Below are positions 42,051 through 51,694 of a DNA stretch of 64,000 bases, in pieces. Position 1 is the stretch's first letter. Each line of letters opens with the position of its first letter. The notes below the pieces were generated by a model. It was not told the origin of the DNA. It saw only the letters and a list, made by a program, of their open reading frames with translations, and ran no database searches. This DNA comes from Flavihumibacter rivuli. Its GTDB lineage: Bacteria; Bacteroidota; Bacteroidia; Chitinophagales; Chitinophagaceae. A program made the position numbers and the translations under genes. Location: the NCBI RefSeq assembly GCF_018595685.2, contig NZ_CP092334.1, forward strand, positions 152,001-216,000, given 5' to 3'.

Positions 42051-43307
42051 TTACATGGCTTCTGCCATATCGGGTATTTCTGCAACCTTATAGGCTCCTG
42101 CATCCAGTTTGGCCTTGGTTTCGGTAAAGGCCTTCAGGGTTAATGCAATGTCCTCATCGGTGTGTACAGCGGTTGGGATCAAACGGTAAATGATCTGTCC
42201 CTTTGGAATTACCGGGTATACCACTATTGAACAGAAAATATTGTAGTTCTCCCTGAGGTCAAGTACCATGGCGGTTGCTTCAGGTACATCCCCTTTCATG
42301 TAGATGGGGGTAACCATTGTATTGGTCTTGCCGAGATCGAATCCCCTTTCGCGCAGGCCATTCTGCAAGGTGTTGGTAACATGCCAGAGGCGTTCTCTCA
42401 GTTCGGGCATGGTTTGCAGCATTTCCATCCTTTTCAGCATGCCCTCAACGATGATCATGGGCAGGCTCTTGGCAAATATCTGCGAACGGGTGTTGTAACG
42501 AAGGTAGGATAACACATCCTTGGGACCGGCGATAAAGGCGCCGATGCTACCCATCGATTTAACGAAGGTGGAGAAATAGAGGTCAATTCCATCCTGGCAT
42601 CCCTGTGCTTCGTCTGTGCCGGCTCCGGTTGGACCCATTGCCCCAAATCCATGGGCGTCGTCAATAAGGATTCGGAACTGGTATTTCTTCTTTAAATCAA
42701 CGATCTCCTTCAATTTGCCCTGGTCGCCACTCATGCCATACACCCCTTCAGTAATCAGCAGGATGCCGCCACCGGTCTTTTCAACCATTTTCTCGGCGCG
42801 TTGCAATTGCTTTTCACAGTCTTCTATATCGTTGTGTTTGTACACGTAGCTGTAACCCATATGCATGCGGATGCCATCCACGATACAGGCATGGCACTCA
42901 GCATCATACACGATAACGTCCCTGCGGTTAACCAATGCATCGATACAGCTCATGATGCCCTGGTAGCCGAAGTTCAGTAACATGGCGTCTTCTTTCTTCA
43001 CAAAAGCTGCGAGTACCCTTTCCAGTTGTTCGTGATACACACTGTTGCCACTCATCATACGGGCTCCCATGGGATATCCCATGCCCCATTTGGCGGCGGC
43101 TTCAGTATCAGCCTTGCGTACTTCCGGGTGGTTGGCCAGTCCAAGGTAATTGTTAAGGCTCCAAACGATCCTTTCCTTTCCCCTGAAGAACATCCTGCTA
43201 CCCAGTTCCCCTTCCAGTTTCGGGAAGGCAAAGTAACCGTGCGCACGTTTCATGTGCTGACCAATCGGACCTCCGTCTTTCACCAGCTTTTCGAAAACAT
43301 CTGCCAT
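42051..43307 (-). CDS. serine palmitoyltransferase-like PLP enzyme (alpha-oxoamine synthase)
   Basis: A 418-residue class II aminotransferase-fold enzyme of the alpha-oxoamine synthase family. Signatures: SLNNYLGLANHPEVRKA, GARMMSGNSVYHEQLE, DAECHACIVDGIRMH, LIDDAHGFGAMG, and the PLP Lys250 in STFVKSMGSIGAFIAG. In Bacteroidota the member with this context is the serine palmitoyltransferase that starts sphingolipid synthesis; 2-amino-3-ketobutyrate CoA ligase and BioF are the alternatives. Substrate choice between them cannot be settled by eye. The ATG at 43307 is chosen over a TTG at 43319. No biotin or threonine genes are adjacent, which weakly favours the sphingolipid role. Confidence 0.87.
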   Translation of the reverse strand: MADVFEKLVKDGGPIGQHMKRAHGYFAFPKLEGELGSRMFFRGKERIVWSLNNYLGLANHPEVRKADTEAAAKWGMGYPMGARMMSGNSVYHEQLERVLAAFVKKEDAMLLNFGYQGIMSCIDALVNRRDVIVYDAECHACIVDGIRMHMGYSYVYKHNDIEDCEKQLQRAEKMVEKTGGGILLITEGVYGMSGDQGKLKEIVDLKKKYQFRILIDDAHGFGAMGPTGAGTDEAQGCQDGIDLYFSTFVKSMGSIGAFIAGPKDVLSYLRYNTRSQIFAKSLPMIIVEGMLKRMEMLQTMPELRERLWHVTNTLQNGLRERGFDLGKTNTMVTPIYMKGDVPEATAMVLDLRENYNIFCSIVVYPVIPKGQIIYRLIPTAVHTDEDIALTLKAFTETKAKLDAGAYKVAEIPDMAEAM

Positions 43308-43339
43308 ATTTTGAAACAATTATTGGTTAAAAATTGCGG

Positions 43340-43347
43340 CAAAGGTA
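43340..43347 (-). promoter_or_regulatory. TAnnTTTG -7 box for the serine palmitoyltransferase-like gene
   Basis: On the minus strand TACCTTTG ends 32 nt before the ATG at 43307. Confidence 0.5.
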
Positions 43348-43570
43348 ACCCTTTTGTCTTGATGGACTTGTATCGGGTCCGCTGAAATTTTAATGACATG
43401 GTCCTTATGCAAAACCCGGAGGAGTGGGGCAAAACCCTTGGCCAGGGATGGTCTCACTTTAAGGGGGAGTCAATTGGCGGATAAGCTGCATCCCTGATAA
43501 CCTGATGAATATCATATTAAAATCAAGAAAGGGTAATAAGTAAATCAACCAAACAGGCAGGGCAAGCAAT

Positions 43571-43578
43571 TATATTTG
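43571..43578 (+). promoter_or_regulatory. TAnnTTTG -7 box for the PafA-like gene
   Basis: TATATTTG ends 14 nt before the ATG at 43593. The rest of the 285-bp gap from 43308 holds no gene; a direct repeat GCAAAACCC occurs at about 43409 and 43428. Confidence 0.5.
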
Positions 43579-43592
43579 TAAAAAACTATCCG

Positions 43593-45227
43593 ATGATTCG
43601 CTCTAGTTTGATATGCTTGCTATTGATAATGGGTGTAGTTGCCCATAGCCAGAAAGCGGGTGAGGTGGCCCGGCCTAAACTAGTTGTAGGCCTTGTGGTA
43701 GACCAGATGAGGTGGGACTTCCTGTACCGATACAGTGACCGGTACCTCCCTAATGGAGGCTTCAAGAGGATCCTTGGGCAGGGATTTTCCTGCGAGAATA
43801 CCATGATCCCCTATGCGCCAACAGTGACCGCCTGCGGGCACACTGCTATTTACACTGGTTCGGTTCCCGGCGTGCATGGCATAACAGGTAATGCCTGGTA
43901 CGATTCTAACCTTGACAGGGCTGTTTATTGTACCGAAGACCGGACAGTAAAGACGGTAGGAAGTACAACCGCCGCAGGTGAGATGAGCCCAAGGAATATG
44001 TTTGTAACCACTGTTGGCGATGAACTCCGCCTTGCCACCAATTTCAGGAGTAAGGTGATCGGTATTGCCATAAAGGATCGAGGCGGTATCCTGCCTGCCG
44101 GGCATTCAGCAAACGGAGCATATTGGTACGATAATAAGACCGGTGTTTGGATCACTTCCACTTATTACCGGAACGACCTTCCTGCATGGTTGGATAAGTA
44201 TAACCAGAAAAAAGAGCCTGACCAGTTTTACAAAGAAGGGTGGAATACACTGTATCCTATTAATACCTATACACAAAGTGCTCCCGATGTGCAGCCCTAT
44301 GAGGCCAAGCCATTTGGCGCCACCTCCCCCGGGTTCCCTTATGTGTTATCTGGCATGATAGGTAAGAACTACAATGTCATTAATGTAACCCCCTTTGGCA
44401 ACACCATGACCCTTAATGTGGCCAGGGAGGCCTTGAAGGGCGAAGAATTGGGTAAGGATGAAGTAACCGATTTCCTTGCTGTAAGCCTTTCCAGTCCTGA
44501 TTATGTTGGCCATAGCTTTGGACCGAATTCCATTGAGATTGAAGATACTTACCTAAGGCTCGATAAGGACCTGGGCGATTTCCTTGATTTCCTCGACCAG
44601 AATGTTGGCAAGGGGCAGTACCTTTTCTTCCTTTCTGCTGATCATGGCGTAGCGCATATACCTGGTTTCCTGAAAGCCAATAAGATCCCTGCTGGTACGG
44701 TAGATGACGCTGCCATGCTGGAAGAAATGAATGTACAGTTGAAGCAGAAATTTGGTCAAGATGACCTTGTGGTAAGCATGTTTAATTACCAGGTTCACCT
44801 GAACCATAGGGTGATGGATAGCCTGAAGATGGATAAGGAGAAGATCAGTAAGGAAGTAGTGCGCTATCTCCAAAAGAAGGAAAGTGTTGCCAGGGCCTTT
44901 GAATTGGATGAGTTAATGGAAACCCCCTTGCCTGCGAAGCTTAGGGAAATGCTGGCAAGCGGATATTATCCCTCCAGGAGTGGGGACATCCAGATCATCC
45001 TGAAGCCCCAGTATATTGATGGTTGGGATGTTGGTACCACCCACGGTTTGTGGAACCCTTACGACGCCCATATACCTTTGGTGTGGTATGGTTGGGGCAT
45101 TAAGCCCGGTAAGTCCAATACTGAAGTGTATATGACCGATATCGCCCCAACTATTTCAGCATTATTGCATATCCAGATGCCCAGTGGTTCTGTGGGTAAG
45201 CCCATTACCGAGATCACCAATAAATAA
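43593..45227 (+). CDS. pafA: PafA-type alkaline phosphatase
   Basis: A 544-residue exported alkaline phosphatase-superfamily enzyme. Signal peptide 1-19 is followed by KLVVGLVVDQMRWDFLYRYSDRYLPNGGF, the Thr nucleophile region APTVTACGHTAIYTGSVPGVHGITGN (Thr77 or Thr79), and IAIKDRGGILPAGH with Lys161 and Arg163 at the spacing of the Lys162/Arg164 pair known in Elizabethkingia PafA. Metal ligands are in the SADHGVAH segment and the late GTTHG. PafA is phosphate-insensitive and hydrolyses broad phosphate monoesters in the periplasm. A strong terminator follows. Confidence 0.92.
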   Translation: MIRSSLICLLLIMGVVAHSQKAGEVARPKLVVGLVVDQMRWDFLYRYSDRYLPNGGFKRILGQGFSCENTMIPYAPTVTACGHTAIYTGSVPGVHGITGNAWYDSNLDRAVYCTEDRTVKTVGSTTAAGEMSPRNMFVTTVGDELRLATNFRSKVIGIAIKDRGGILPAGHSANGAYWYDNKTGVWITSTYYRNDLPAWLDKYNQKKEPDQFYKEGWNTLYPINTYTQSAPDVQPYEAKPFGATSPGFPYVLSGMIGKNYNVINVTPFGNTMTLNVAREALKGEELGKDEVTDFLAVSLSSPDYVGHSFGPNSIEIEDTYLRLDKDLGDFLDFLDQNVGKGQYLFFLSADHGVAHIPGFLKANKIPAGTVDDAAMLEEMNVQLKQKFGQDDLVVSMFNYQVHLNHRVMDSLKMDKEKISKEVVRYLQKKESVARAFELDELMETPLPAKLREMLASGYYPSRSGDIQIILKPQYIDGWDVGTTHGLWNPYDAHIPLVWYGWGIKPGKSNTEVYMTDIAPTISALLHIQMPSGSVGKPITEITNK

Positions 45228-45250
45228 GATCAGGGTAAATCAGTAATATA

Positions 45251-45282
45251 CCCGCAGTGGTTAACCACTGCGGGTTTTTTTT
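45251..45282 (+). terminator. Terminator of pafA
   Basis: Perfect 10-bp stem CCCGCAGTGG (45251-45260) / CCACTGCGGG (45265-45274), TTAA loop, then eight T. Confidence 0.95.
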
Positions 45283-45349
45283 GTTTATTGGGTTTGGTAA
45301 TTGCTAATTTGTCCCATTATTATAAACCGTTCACCAACTGAACCTTACC

Positions 45350-48187
45350 ATGACCAGACTAGTAAAGTTCCTTTTCAAGTTTTCTGCAAAATTCCTGGCC
45401 TTTATCCTCCTGCTCTCAGCAAACCTTGGCCTGGCCCAACCATCACCAAATGATGTAATTGCGATTGATTCAGTAGTCAGGATCGGGAAATTACCCAATG
45501 GCCTAACCTATTATATCAGGACCAATAAGTGGCCGGAAAAGAAAGTAGAACTAAGGCTTGTCCTAAACGCCGGGTCGATCAATGAAGATCCTGATCAACT
45601 TGGACTTGCCCATATGTGTGAGCACATGGCCTTTAATGGCACAAAAAACTTCCGGAAAAATGATATCGTGTCCTATTTACAGGATATTGGTGTGGGATTT
45701 GGAAATGACCTGAATGCCTATACCAGTTTTGATGAAACGGTCTATATCCTTCCTATCCCTACAGACAAACCCGGGAACCTGGAGAAAGGCTTCCAGATAT
45801 TGGAAGATTGGGCGCACCAGGTGAGTTACCTGGATGAGGATATTGAAACCGAAAGGGGAGTGATACTTGAAGAAAGCCGCCTTGGGAAAGGGGCGCAGGA
45901 TAGGATGTTCAGGAAGATCTACCCAAGGCTTTTTGCAGGGTCAAAGTACGCCGATCGTTTGCCAATTGGGTCAGATAGTATCATCAGGACCTTTAAGCCA
46001 GATGTGATCAGGCGGTTTTACCGGGATTGGTATCGGCCAGACTTGATGGCAGTTATCGTAGTAGGTGATATTGAGGAGAATAAGGCGCTTGACCTTATCC
46101 GTAAGCATTTCTCTGCTTTGGAGAATCCCCAGGAAGCCCGAACCAGGAGAACAGAAATGATTCCTTCCTATTCAAAACCGGAAGCTATGGTGGTTACCGA
46201 TAAGGAAGCGACTGGTTTTTCTGTTGTGGTCAATTATCCCATCAAGAATGTTACACCAATCCAAACTTTTGGGGACTACCGTAAGGCATTGGTCAGGCAA
46301 TTGTATACTTCTATGTTGAACCAGAGGTTGCAGGAACTGACCCAATTACCCGAGCCTCCATTTGTTGGTGCTGGGGCCAGTTTTGGTGGTTTCGTCCGTG
46401 ACCATGAGAATTTCCGGGCATTTGTTTCAGTGGGTTCTGGTGATGTGCGTAAGGGACTAACCGCTTTAATGAATGAATTGGAAAGGGCTAATCGTTTTGG
46501 CTTTACACTATCAGAATTGGAAAGGAGTAAAAAGTCGATCCTGAATAGCTTGGAACGCAATTTCAACAACAGGGACAAAACAGAATCTGAAGATTTCGCT
46601 GATGAATATGCCGGTAATTTCCTTACTAAGGAACCCATTCCGGGTATTGCCAGGGAGTTCGAATACACCAGGACGGTATTGCCTGGTATTACGCTGGAAG
46701 AAGTGAATGAAGTGTCCAATGAAATCAGGAATGAGGAGAACAGGTTTGTATATGCAACCGGTCCTGAGTTGGGACCAGGAAGCCAGTTGGTGAAGAATGA
46801 TGAGTTGCTGGCAACAATGAAAGCCAGCAAACTTGCCCAGCTAACTCCATACCAGGAAAAAGAAGTTGTATCGACACTTTTAGCTGAGCCACCCAAACCA
46901 GGTAAAATAGTTAGCCGAAGTGTTGACAAAGCCATGGGAACCACTACTGTGGTATTGAGTAATGGTGTTAAAGTAACCTTGAAATCAACGGATTTTAAGA
47001 ATGACCAGGTATTGTTATCAGCAACCCGTCCCGGAGGGAAGAATGGCTACAGCCTTGCTGATAAGTACAATGCGGAGTATGCGATACCGGTTGTTACCTC
47101 AATGGGCGTTGGAAAATTCACACCTGTTGAATTGCGAAAAGTCTTGTCTGGTAAATCCGTATCTGTGTCTCCATCCATAGGTGATATCACTGATGGGTTC
47201 CGCGGCAACTCGGGAAAGAAGGATATTGAAACCTTACTGCAGTTGGTTTACCTATATGTTACCTCACCAAGAAAGGATACTGGCTTGTTTAGTTCCTTCA
47301 TCCAACGCAGCAAACAACAGTATGCGGCGATTGGCGCCAATCCACAGACGGCTTTTGTGGATACCCTTTTCCGCGTTCTGTATAATGATAATCCTTTAGC
47401 GCCGATAGCAGTTCCAAAGCCATCCTATTTTGAGCAGTTGAACCTCGACAGGTGTCTTGCCATCTATAAAGAACATATTGGGGATGCTTCAGGTATGCAT
47501 TTTGTTTTGGTAGGAAGTTTACAGTTTGATTCAATTATGCCAATGCTGGAGACTTACCTGGGAAGTTTACCAGTCAGCAAGCAGAAGTTCATGTGGAAGG
47601 ATAATAAAGTGCGCCCTGTTACAGGAAAGAAAATGCTAACGGTCAATAAAGGCAAGGAGAAAAAGAGCCTGATCCTTGGGTTCTTCAATGGCGAGGTGGC
47701 TTATAAGGAGGACCTGGAGTTGAAAGCAGCTGCCATAAGTGAGATATTGAACATCAGAATCATTGAGGAATTGCGTGAGAAGATTCAGGGGATATATGGT
47801 GGCGGCATGTTCAGTAGTGTTGATAGATATCCCTATGGTAATTACTCATTCGTTTTGCAGTTGCCTTGTGGTCCGGAAAAGGTGGATACCTTATTGGCGG
47901 CTGCCCGTCATGAAATAGACCTATTGAAGGTAACTGGCCCCGGGGAAGAATATTTGAATAAGGTGAAGAAACAGTGGTTGGAGAAGTACAGGACAGGTAT
48001 AAAGGAAAACCAGACCTGGCTGAACCAGATCACAGAGCAGATAGCAGTAGGGAGTTCACCTGCGAGATTCCTGGATTATGAAAAATATGTCAATGCACTA
48101 ACAGTGCAGGATATCAAAACTGCGGCACAGTTATTCTTCAATGGGAAGAATGAGTTCATTGCAGTGTTGATGCCGGAGAAGGAATAA
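45350..48187 (+). CDS. exported M16 family metallopeptidase
   Basis: A 945-residue zinc peptidase of the pitrilysin (M16) family with both halves in one chain. After a signal peptide (to ~29) the first domain has the inverted zinc motif HMCEHMAF (His88, Glu91, His92) and the downstream Glu in ETERGVILEESRLGKG. A second M16C domain (VVVGDIEENKALDLIRKHF) and a second, catalytically silent half at ~510-940 follow. These peptidases clear short peptides in the periplasm. Length is normal for the Bacteroidota two-half enzymes. It stands alone, with no terminator recognised after it. Confidence 0.96.
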   Translation: MTRLVKFLFKFSAKFLAFILLLSANLGLAQPSPNDVIAIDSVVRIGKLPNGLTYYIRTNKWPEKKVELRLVLNAGSINEDPDQLGLAHMCEHMAFNGTKNFRKNDIVSYLQDIGVGFGNDLNAYTSFDETVYILPIPTDKPGNLEKGFQILEDWAHQVSYLDEDIETERGVILEESRLGKGAQDRMFRKIYPRLFAGSKYADRLPIGSDSIIRTFKPDVIRRFYRDWYRPDLMAVIVVGDIEENKALDLIRKHFSALENPQEARTRRTEMIPSYSKPEAMVVTDKEATGFSVVVNYPIKNVTPIQTFGDYRKALVRQLYTSMLNQRLQELTQLPEPPFVGAGASFGGFVRDHENFRAFVSVGSGDVRKGLTALMNELERANRFGFTLSELERSKKSILNSLERNFNNRDKTESEDFADEYAGNFLTKEPIPGIAREFEYTRTVLPGITLEEVNEVSNEIRNEENRFVYATGPELGPGSQLVKNDELLATMKASKLAQLTPYQEKEVVSTLLAEPPKPGKIVSRSVDKAMGTTTVVLSNGVKVTLKSTDFKNDQVLLSATRPGGKNGYSLADKYNAEYAIPVVTSMGVGKFTPVELRKVLSGKSVSVSPSIGDITDGFRGNSGKKDIETLLQLVYLYVTSPRKDTGLFSSFIQRSKQQYAAIGANPQTAFVDTLFRVLYNDNPLAPIAVPKPSYFEQLNLDRCLAIYKEHIGDASGMHFVLVGSLQFDSIMPMLETYLGSLPVSKQKFMWKDNKVRPVTGKKMLTVNKGKEKKSLILGFFNGEVAYKEDLELKAAAISEILNIRIIEELREKIQGIYGGGMFSSVDRYPYGNYSFVLQLPCGPEKVDTLLAAARHEIDLLKVTGPGEEYLNKVKKQWLEKYRTGIKENQTWLNQITEQIAVGSSPARFLDYEKYVNALTVQDIKTAAQLFFNGKNEFIAVLMPEKE

Positions 48188-48322
48188 CGATTTTACGTTT
48201 GTCGATTCCATTATGCATGATGCTAATCGGGCTATTGTCAAGGCAAGGGGATGCGGTTAGGATAAGGGGAAAACGCTGCTGCAACCGGTCGAAACAAGAA
48301 GCGTTATGAATGGGCGATTTTG

Positions 48323-49096
48323 TCAAACATTCATGTCAAAGCCTGGCCTGATAAAGTTCATGGCTTCAGGGAATTCATCCAGTATGAATGCTTTTACTTT
48401 TGAAAGATTGGTAAGGAAGAGGAGGATATTATCTTCTTCTTCCGGCCATTCTGAGTAAAGGGAAAGGAGGGAAGTGATACAATCATCTATCCCAAGCAAT
48501 GCTACTTTGGCTGAACCATCAGCGTCACGTTGACAAATCATATGTAGCTCGCCGGTTTCATTCATGGCTTCTTCCAATGCTGATACCGCCCGATTTGTTT
48601 TTGCAGGGATAAGGTATGAATACCATTCAAGAATTTCCAGTGCCTCGATTTGTTTTGGTTGATATGGAGGAAGAGAGAGGCTGTCTGTGTTACAATAATT
48701 ACTGCGATGGCTAGGGGTTGTTCCACCATAAGGGGGCTTTTTTTTGTTCTGCCACCTCCAGATATCATTCATGGCCTGTTCACATTCATAGATCATTTTT
48801 TTATGGACCCTGCTCTTAAAGTTGTTGAATTCATCTAAGCAGTAATCGTTATCTGGTGTGTAGTCTTCGTTCATAAAAGGCCTGCCAAACGGTTCTCTTT
48901 CATCCATTAGATCGATAAAATGTTGAAGCAGGTTATTCGTTGCCTGCATCCATTCAATGGGGACACTTGCGAAGGAGTCGGGAAACGAAGGGCTTTTGGG
49001 GTTGAATGCCGAGCACCTGGAAGTAAATTTGCATTCTTTACAGCGCCTGTTACAATAGTTGAATATTCCTGGTATGATTTCCACTCCCTTTTTCAT
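48323..49096 (-). CDS. hypothetical protein with N-terminal four-Cys motif
   Basis: A 257-residue soluble, acidic, largely helical protein without a signal peptide. The N-terminus has Cys15-x3-Cys19-x2-Cys22-x5-Cys28 (YCNRRCKECKFTSRC), which probably binds a metal or an iron-sulfur cluster; the first three Cys have the CX3CX2C spacing of radical SAM enzymes, but no SAM barrel follows. A conserved-looking EILEWYSYLIPAKTNRA segment occurs at ~155. I do not recognise the family. It lies upstream of and on the same strand as nothing obvious: the M16 gene converges on it, and the class I aldolase ends downstream of its start. Confidence 0.85.
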   Translation of the reverse strand: MKKGVEIIPGIFNYCNRRCKECKFTSRCSAFNPKSPSFPDSFASVPIEWMQATNNLLQHFIDLMDEREPFGRPFMNEDYTPDNDYCLDEFNNFKSRVHKKMIYECEQAMNDIWRWQNKKKPPYGGTTPSHRSNYCNTDSLSLPPYQPKQIEALEILEWYSYLIPAKTNRAVSALEEAMNETGELHMICQRDADGSAKVALLGIDDCITSLLSLYSEWPEEEDNILLFLTNLSKVKAFILDEFPEAMNFIRPGFDMNV

Positions 49097-49205
49097 GGTC
49101 CCAAATTAGGGATTGGCAATAGGGTTGTGGAGGGGTGTTTTAACCTGAAATGGAAATGAAAACGGCCTGCAATGGCAGGCCGTATGTATGTGTAACAATG
49201 AGTAA

Positions 49206-50264
49206 TCAGGCAACGGTAATACTGTTATCCAGATAGACATCCTGGATGATATTGAGCATTTCCACGCCTTCCTTGAAAGGCCTTTGGAACGCTTTCCTTC
49301 CCAGGATTAGGCCCATGCCACCAGCGCGCTTGTTGATCACGGCAGTTTCTACGGCTTCTGCCATATCGCTGGCTCCTTTGCTTTCCCCCCCACTATTGAT
49401 CAGTCCGACTTTGCCCATATAGCAATTGGCCAACTGGTACCTGCAAAGATCGATCGGGTGGTCCGTGGTCAATTTCTCATAAACCAGTTTGCTGGTCTTG
49501 CCATGTTTGGTGGCCAGGTAGCCTCCGTTATTGGTAGGAAGTTTTTGTTTGATGATATCGGCCTGTAAGGTCACTCCAAGGTGATTGGCCTGACCGGTAA
49601 GGTCTGCGGAAGTGTGGTAATCCACTCCATCAACCTTGAAGGCATTATTACGGGTATAGCACCAGAGGATGGTAGCCATTCCCAGTTCATGGGCATATTC
49701 GAATGCCTCTGCCACTTCTTTCAACTGACGGGTACTTTCTGCACTTCCCCAATAAATAGTGGCACCTACAGCCACGGCACCCATATTCCAGGCGCTTTTT
49801 ACTGTACCAAACATGGTTTGGTCGAAGCGGTTAGGATAGCTTAGGAATTCATTGTGGTTGATCTTAACAATGAAGGGGATCCGGTGGGCGTATTTACGGC
49901 TCATCAATCCCAGCACCCCATAGGTAGAAGCCACGCCACTGCAGCCACCTTCTATAGCAAGTTTGATGATGTTCTCCGGGTCGAAGTACATTGGGTTGGG
50001 GGCAAACGCTGATCCACCGCTGTGTTCGATTCCCTGGTCAACCGGGAAGATGGAGCAGTAACCTGTATTGGCCAGACGTCCATGGCCTAATAACTGCTGC
50101 ATGCTCCTGAGTACCTGGTTGTTGCGGTTGCTGTTTACCCAGACTTCTTCAACATGCGAGGGGGAAGGTAGTGTGAATTGGGACTTGTCCAATGTTTGGC
50201 ATTGGTGGCTGAGCAGGTATTCGGCCCTTTCGCCTAATAGCTCAACGATCTTTTTTTCTGGCAT
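49206..50264 (-). CDS. fbaB: class I fructose-bisphosphate aldolase (FbaB/DhnA type)
   Basis: A 352-residue Schiff-base aldolase of the FbaB type that splits or forms fructose 1,6-bisphosphate. Typical segments are [58 protein letters not shown], and [17 protein letters not shown]; the Schiff-base Lys lies in the family's conserved strand near the middle of the chain. Length fits the family. It lies downstream on the same strand of the non-homologous class II aldolase, with a 250-bp spacer holding a terminator and an 11-bp tandem repeat. Two isofunctional aldolases suggest glycolysis/gluconeogenesis division of labour (inference). Confidence 0.93.
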   Translation of the reverse strand: MPEKKIVELLGERAEYLLSHQCQTLDKSQFTLPSPSHVEEVWVNSNRNNQVLRSMQQLLGHGRLANTGYCSIFPVDQGIEHSGGSAFAPNPMYFDPENIIKLAIEGGCSGVASTYGVLGLMSRKYAHRIPFIVKINHNEFLSYPNRFDQTMFGTVKSAWNMGAVAVGATIYWGSAESTRQLKEVAEAFEYAHELGMATILWCYTRNNAFKVDGVDYHTSADLTGQANHLGVTLQADIIKQKLPTNNGGYLATKHGKTSKLVYEKLTTDHPIDLCRYQLANCYMGKVGLINSGGESKGASDMAEAVETAVINKRAGGMGLILGRKAFQRPFKEGVEMLNIIQDVYLDNSITVA

Positions 50265-50397
50265 AATGGTTCTTTTTGCAATCGTTTTGAGAAGCGAAAA
50301 TAATCGAAGGCCGGTAAGGCAGGAAGTAGTTGTGTACAGTTAACGCAATGGAATAGGGTGAAAATACATGCCTTCAGACCGTGTTTTAACGGGGTAA

Positions 50398-50460
50398 GGT
50401 CGGAGACGGGTCGGAGCCGGGTCGGAGTCGGGTCGGAGACGGGTCGGAGTCGGGTCGGAA
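50398..50460. repeat. 11-bp tandem repeat GGTCGGAGNCG, 5.7 copies
   Basis: Five head-to-tail units (50398, 50409, 50420, 50431, 50442) and a partial sixth at 50453. The only variable base is A, C or T in position nine. The period is one helical turn, and it is not a multiple of three. It lies between the class II aldolase terminator and the class I aldolase start, about 134-196 bp upstream of the latter. Confidence 0.95.
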
Positions 50461-50470
50461 AAGAAATGAA

Positions 50471-50498
50471 AAAGGGACCCTTTAATGAGGGTCCCTTT
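50471..50498 (-). terminator. Terminator of the class II aldolase gene
   Basis: AAAGGGACCC (50471-50480) pairs with GGGTCCCTTT (50489-50498); minus-strand U-rich sequence follows. Confidence 0.88.
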
Positions 50499-50517
50499 AT
50501 GAATGGATGAGAGTATC

Positions 50518-51585
50518 TTAGGCATTCCTGTTGATGCAGTTCAGGTCGGTGAAGGCTTCTTCCAGGCGCTTCACGAAGCTGTCCTGGCCTTTCCTCAACC
50601 ATACGCGTGGGTCATAGTATTTCTTGTTGGGCTTATCTGCTCCTTCGGGGTTGCCGAGTTGGCCTTGCAGGTAGGCTTCATGCTTTTGATAATAACCCAG
50701 TACCCCTTCCCAGAAGGCCCATTGCAGGTCGGTGTCAATATTCATTTTGATCACACCATAACCGATGGCCTCGCGGATCTGCTCTTTAGGGGAGCCGCTT
50801 CCACCATGGAATACAAAGTATACTGGCTTTTCACCGGTCTTATATTGTTCCTGGATGAATACCTGGCTATTGTGCAGGATCTCTGGACGCAATTCTACAT
50901 TACCAGGGCTGTACACACCGTGTACGTTACCGAAGGCTGCCGCTACGGTGAACAGGTTGCCCACTTTACCAAGCTCTTCGTAGGCATAGGCAACGTGTTG
51001 GGGTTGCGTGTAAAGCTTATCGTTTTCTACGCCGCTATTGTCAACACCATCTTCTTCACCACCGGTAACACCGAGTTCGATCTCGATACCCATACCAAGT
51101 GGTTGCATCCTTTTGAAGAATGCTACAGAAGTCTGGATATTTTCTTCCAGGGATTCTTCAGACAGGTCGAGCATGTGTGAACTGAACAGGGGGCGTCCTT
51201 TTTCCTTATGGAATTCCTGGCCGGCATCGATCAGTGCGCTGATCCAGGGCAACCATTTGTGGGCTGCGTGGTCAGTATGCAGTACCACGGGTACACCATA
51301 GTATTTGGCTACGTTATGGATATGCAGTGCGCCTGAGATGGCACCGGCAATATTTGCCTGGAGGTTATCGTTGGGCATTCCCTTACCTGCAATGAACTGG
51401 GCGCCTCCATTAGAGAACTGCACAATTACAGGTGAGTTAACCTTTGCTGCTGTTTCAAGGGTCGCGTTAATGGAGTCTGTGCCGATGGTGTTCACGGCTG
51501 GCAATGCAAATTGGTTGGCTTTGGCGTCCTTATATAGGGCTTCTAATTCTTCGCCGAATAATACGCCGGCGCTGTACTTTTTCAT
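50518..51585 (-). CDS. fbaA: class II fructose-bisphosphate aldolase
   Basis: A 355-residue zinc aldolase of the FbaA type. The zinc-binding motif is YYGVPVVLHTDHAAHKWLPWI (Asp-His in HTDHAAH), and GIEIELGVTGGEEDGVDN, FHGGSGSPKEQI and GVIKMNIDTDLQWAFWEGV are family motifs for substrate and metal binding. The start at 51585 (MKKYSAGVLFGEELEALY) is normal; a frame reaching 51627 adds an unlikely extension. It is the upstream member of the aldolase pair. Confidence 0.96.
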   Translation of the reverse strand: MKKYSAGVLFGEELEALYKDAKANQFALPAVNTIGTDSINATLETAAKVNSPVIVQFSNGGAQFIAGKGMPNDNLQANIAGAISGALHIHNVAKYYGVPVVLHTDHAAHKWLPWISALIDAGQEFHKEKGRPLFSSHMLDLSEESLEENIQTSVAFFKRMQPLGMGIEIELGVTGGEEDGVDNSGVENDKLYTQPQHVAYAYEELGKVGNLFTVAAAFGNVHGVYSPGNVELRPEILHNSQVFIQEQYKTGEKPVYFVFHGGSGSPKEQIREAIGYGVIKMNIDTDLQWAFWEGVLGYYQKHEAYLQGQLGNPEGADKPNKKYYDPRVWLRKGQDSFVKRLEEAFTDLNCINRNA

Positions 51586-51694
51586 CTGGTTTTTTTTGGT
51601 TTCCTGAAATAATACAGGCAATGGCAATCGTTAATTGAGTCGCTAATATACCATTCCTGCCGTTAACGGGGGGTGTTTTTTTTAATAACAGTTG

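Noticed and set aside
43409..43436. Direct repeat GCAAAACCC in the gap before pafA
   Set aside because: Only two nine-base copies; too little to claim function.
50398..50460. CRISPR array
   Set aside because: Units are 11 bp without spacers, and no cas gene is nearby.
50234..50602. Minus-strand ORF running through the 11-bp repeat (122 codons, Thr/Pro/Arg repeats)
   Set aside because: It overlaps both aldolase ends, crosses the terminator, and its repeat period is not a multiple of three. It is an ORF by accident of the repeat.
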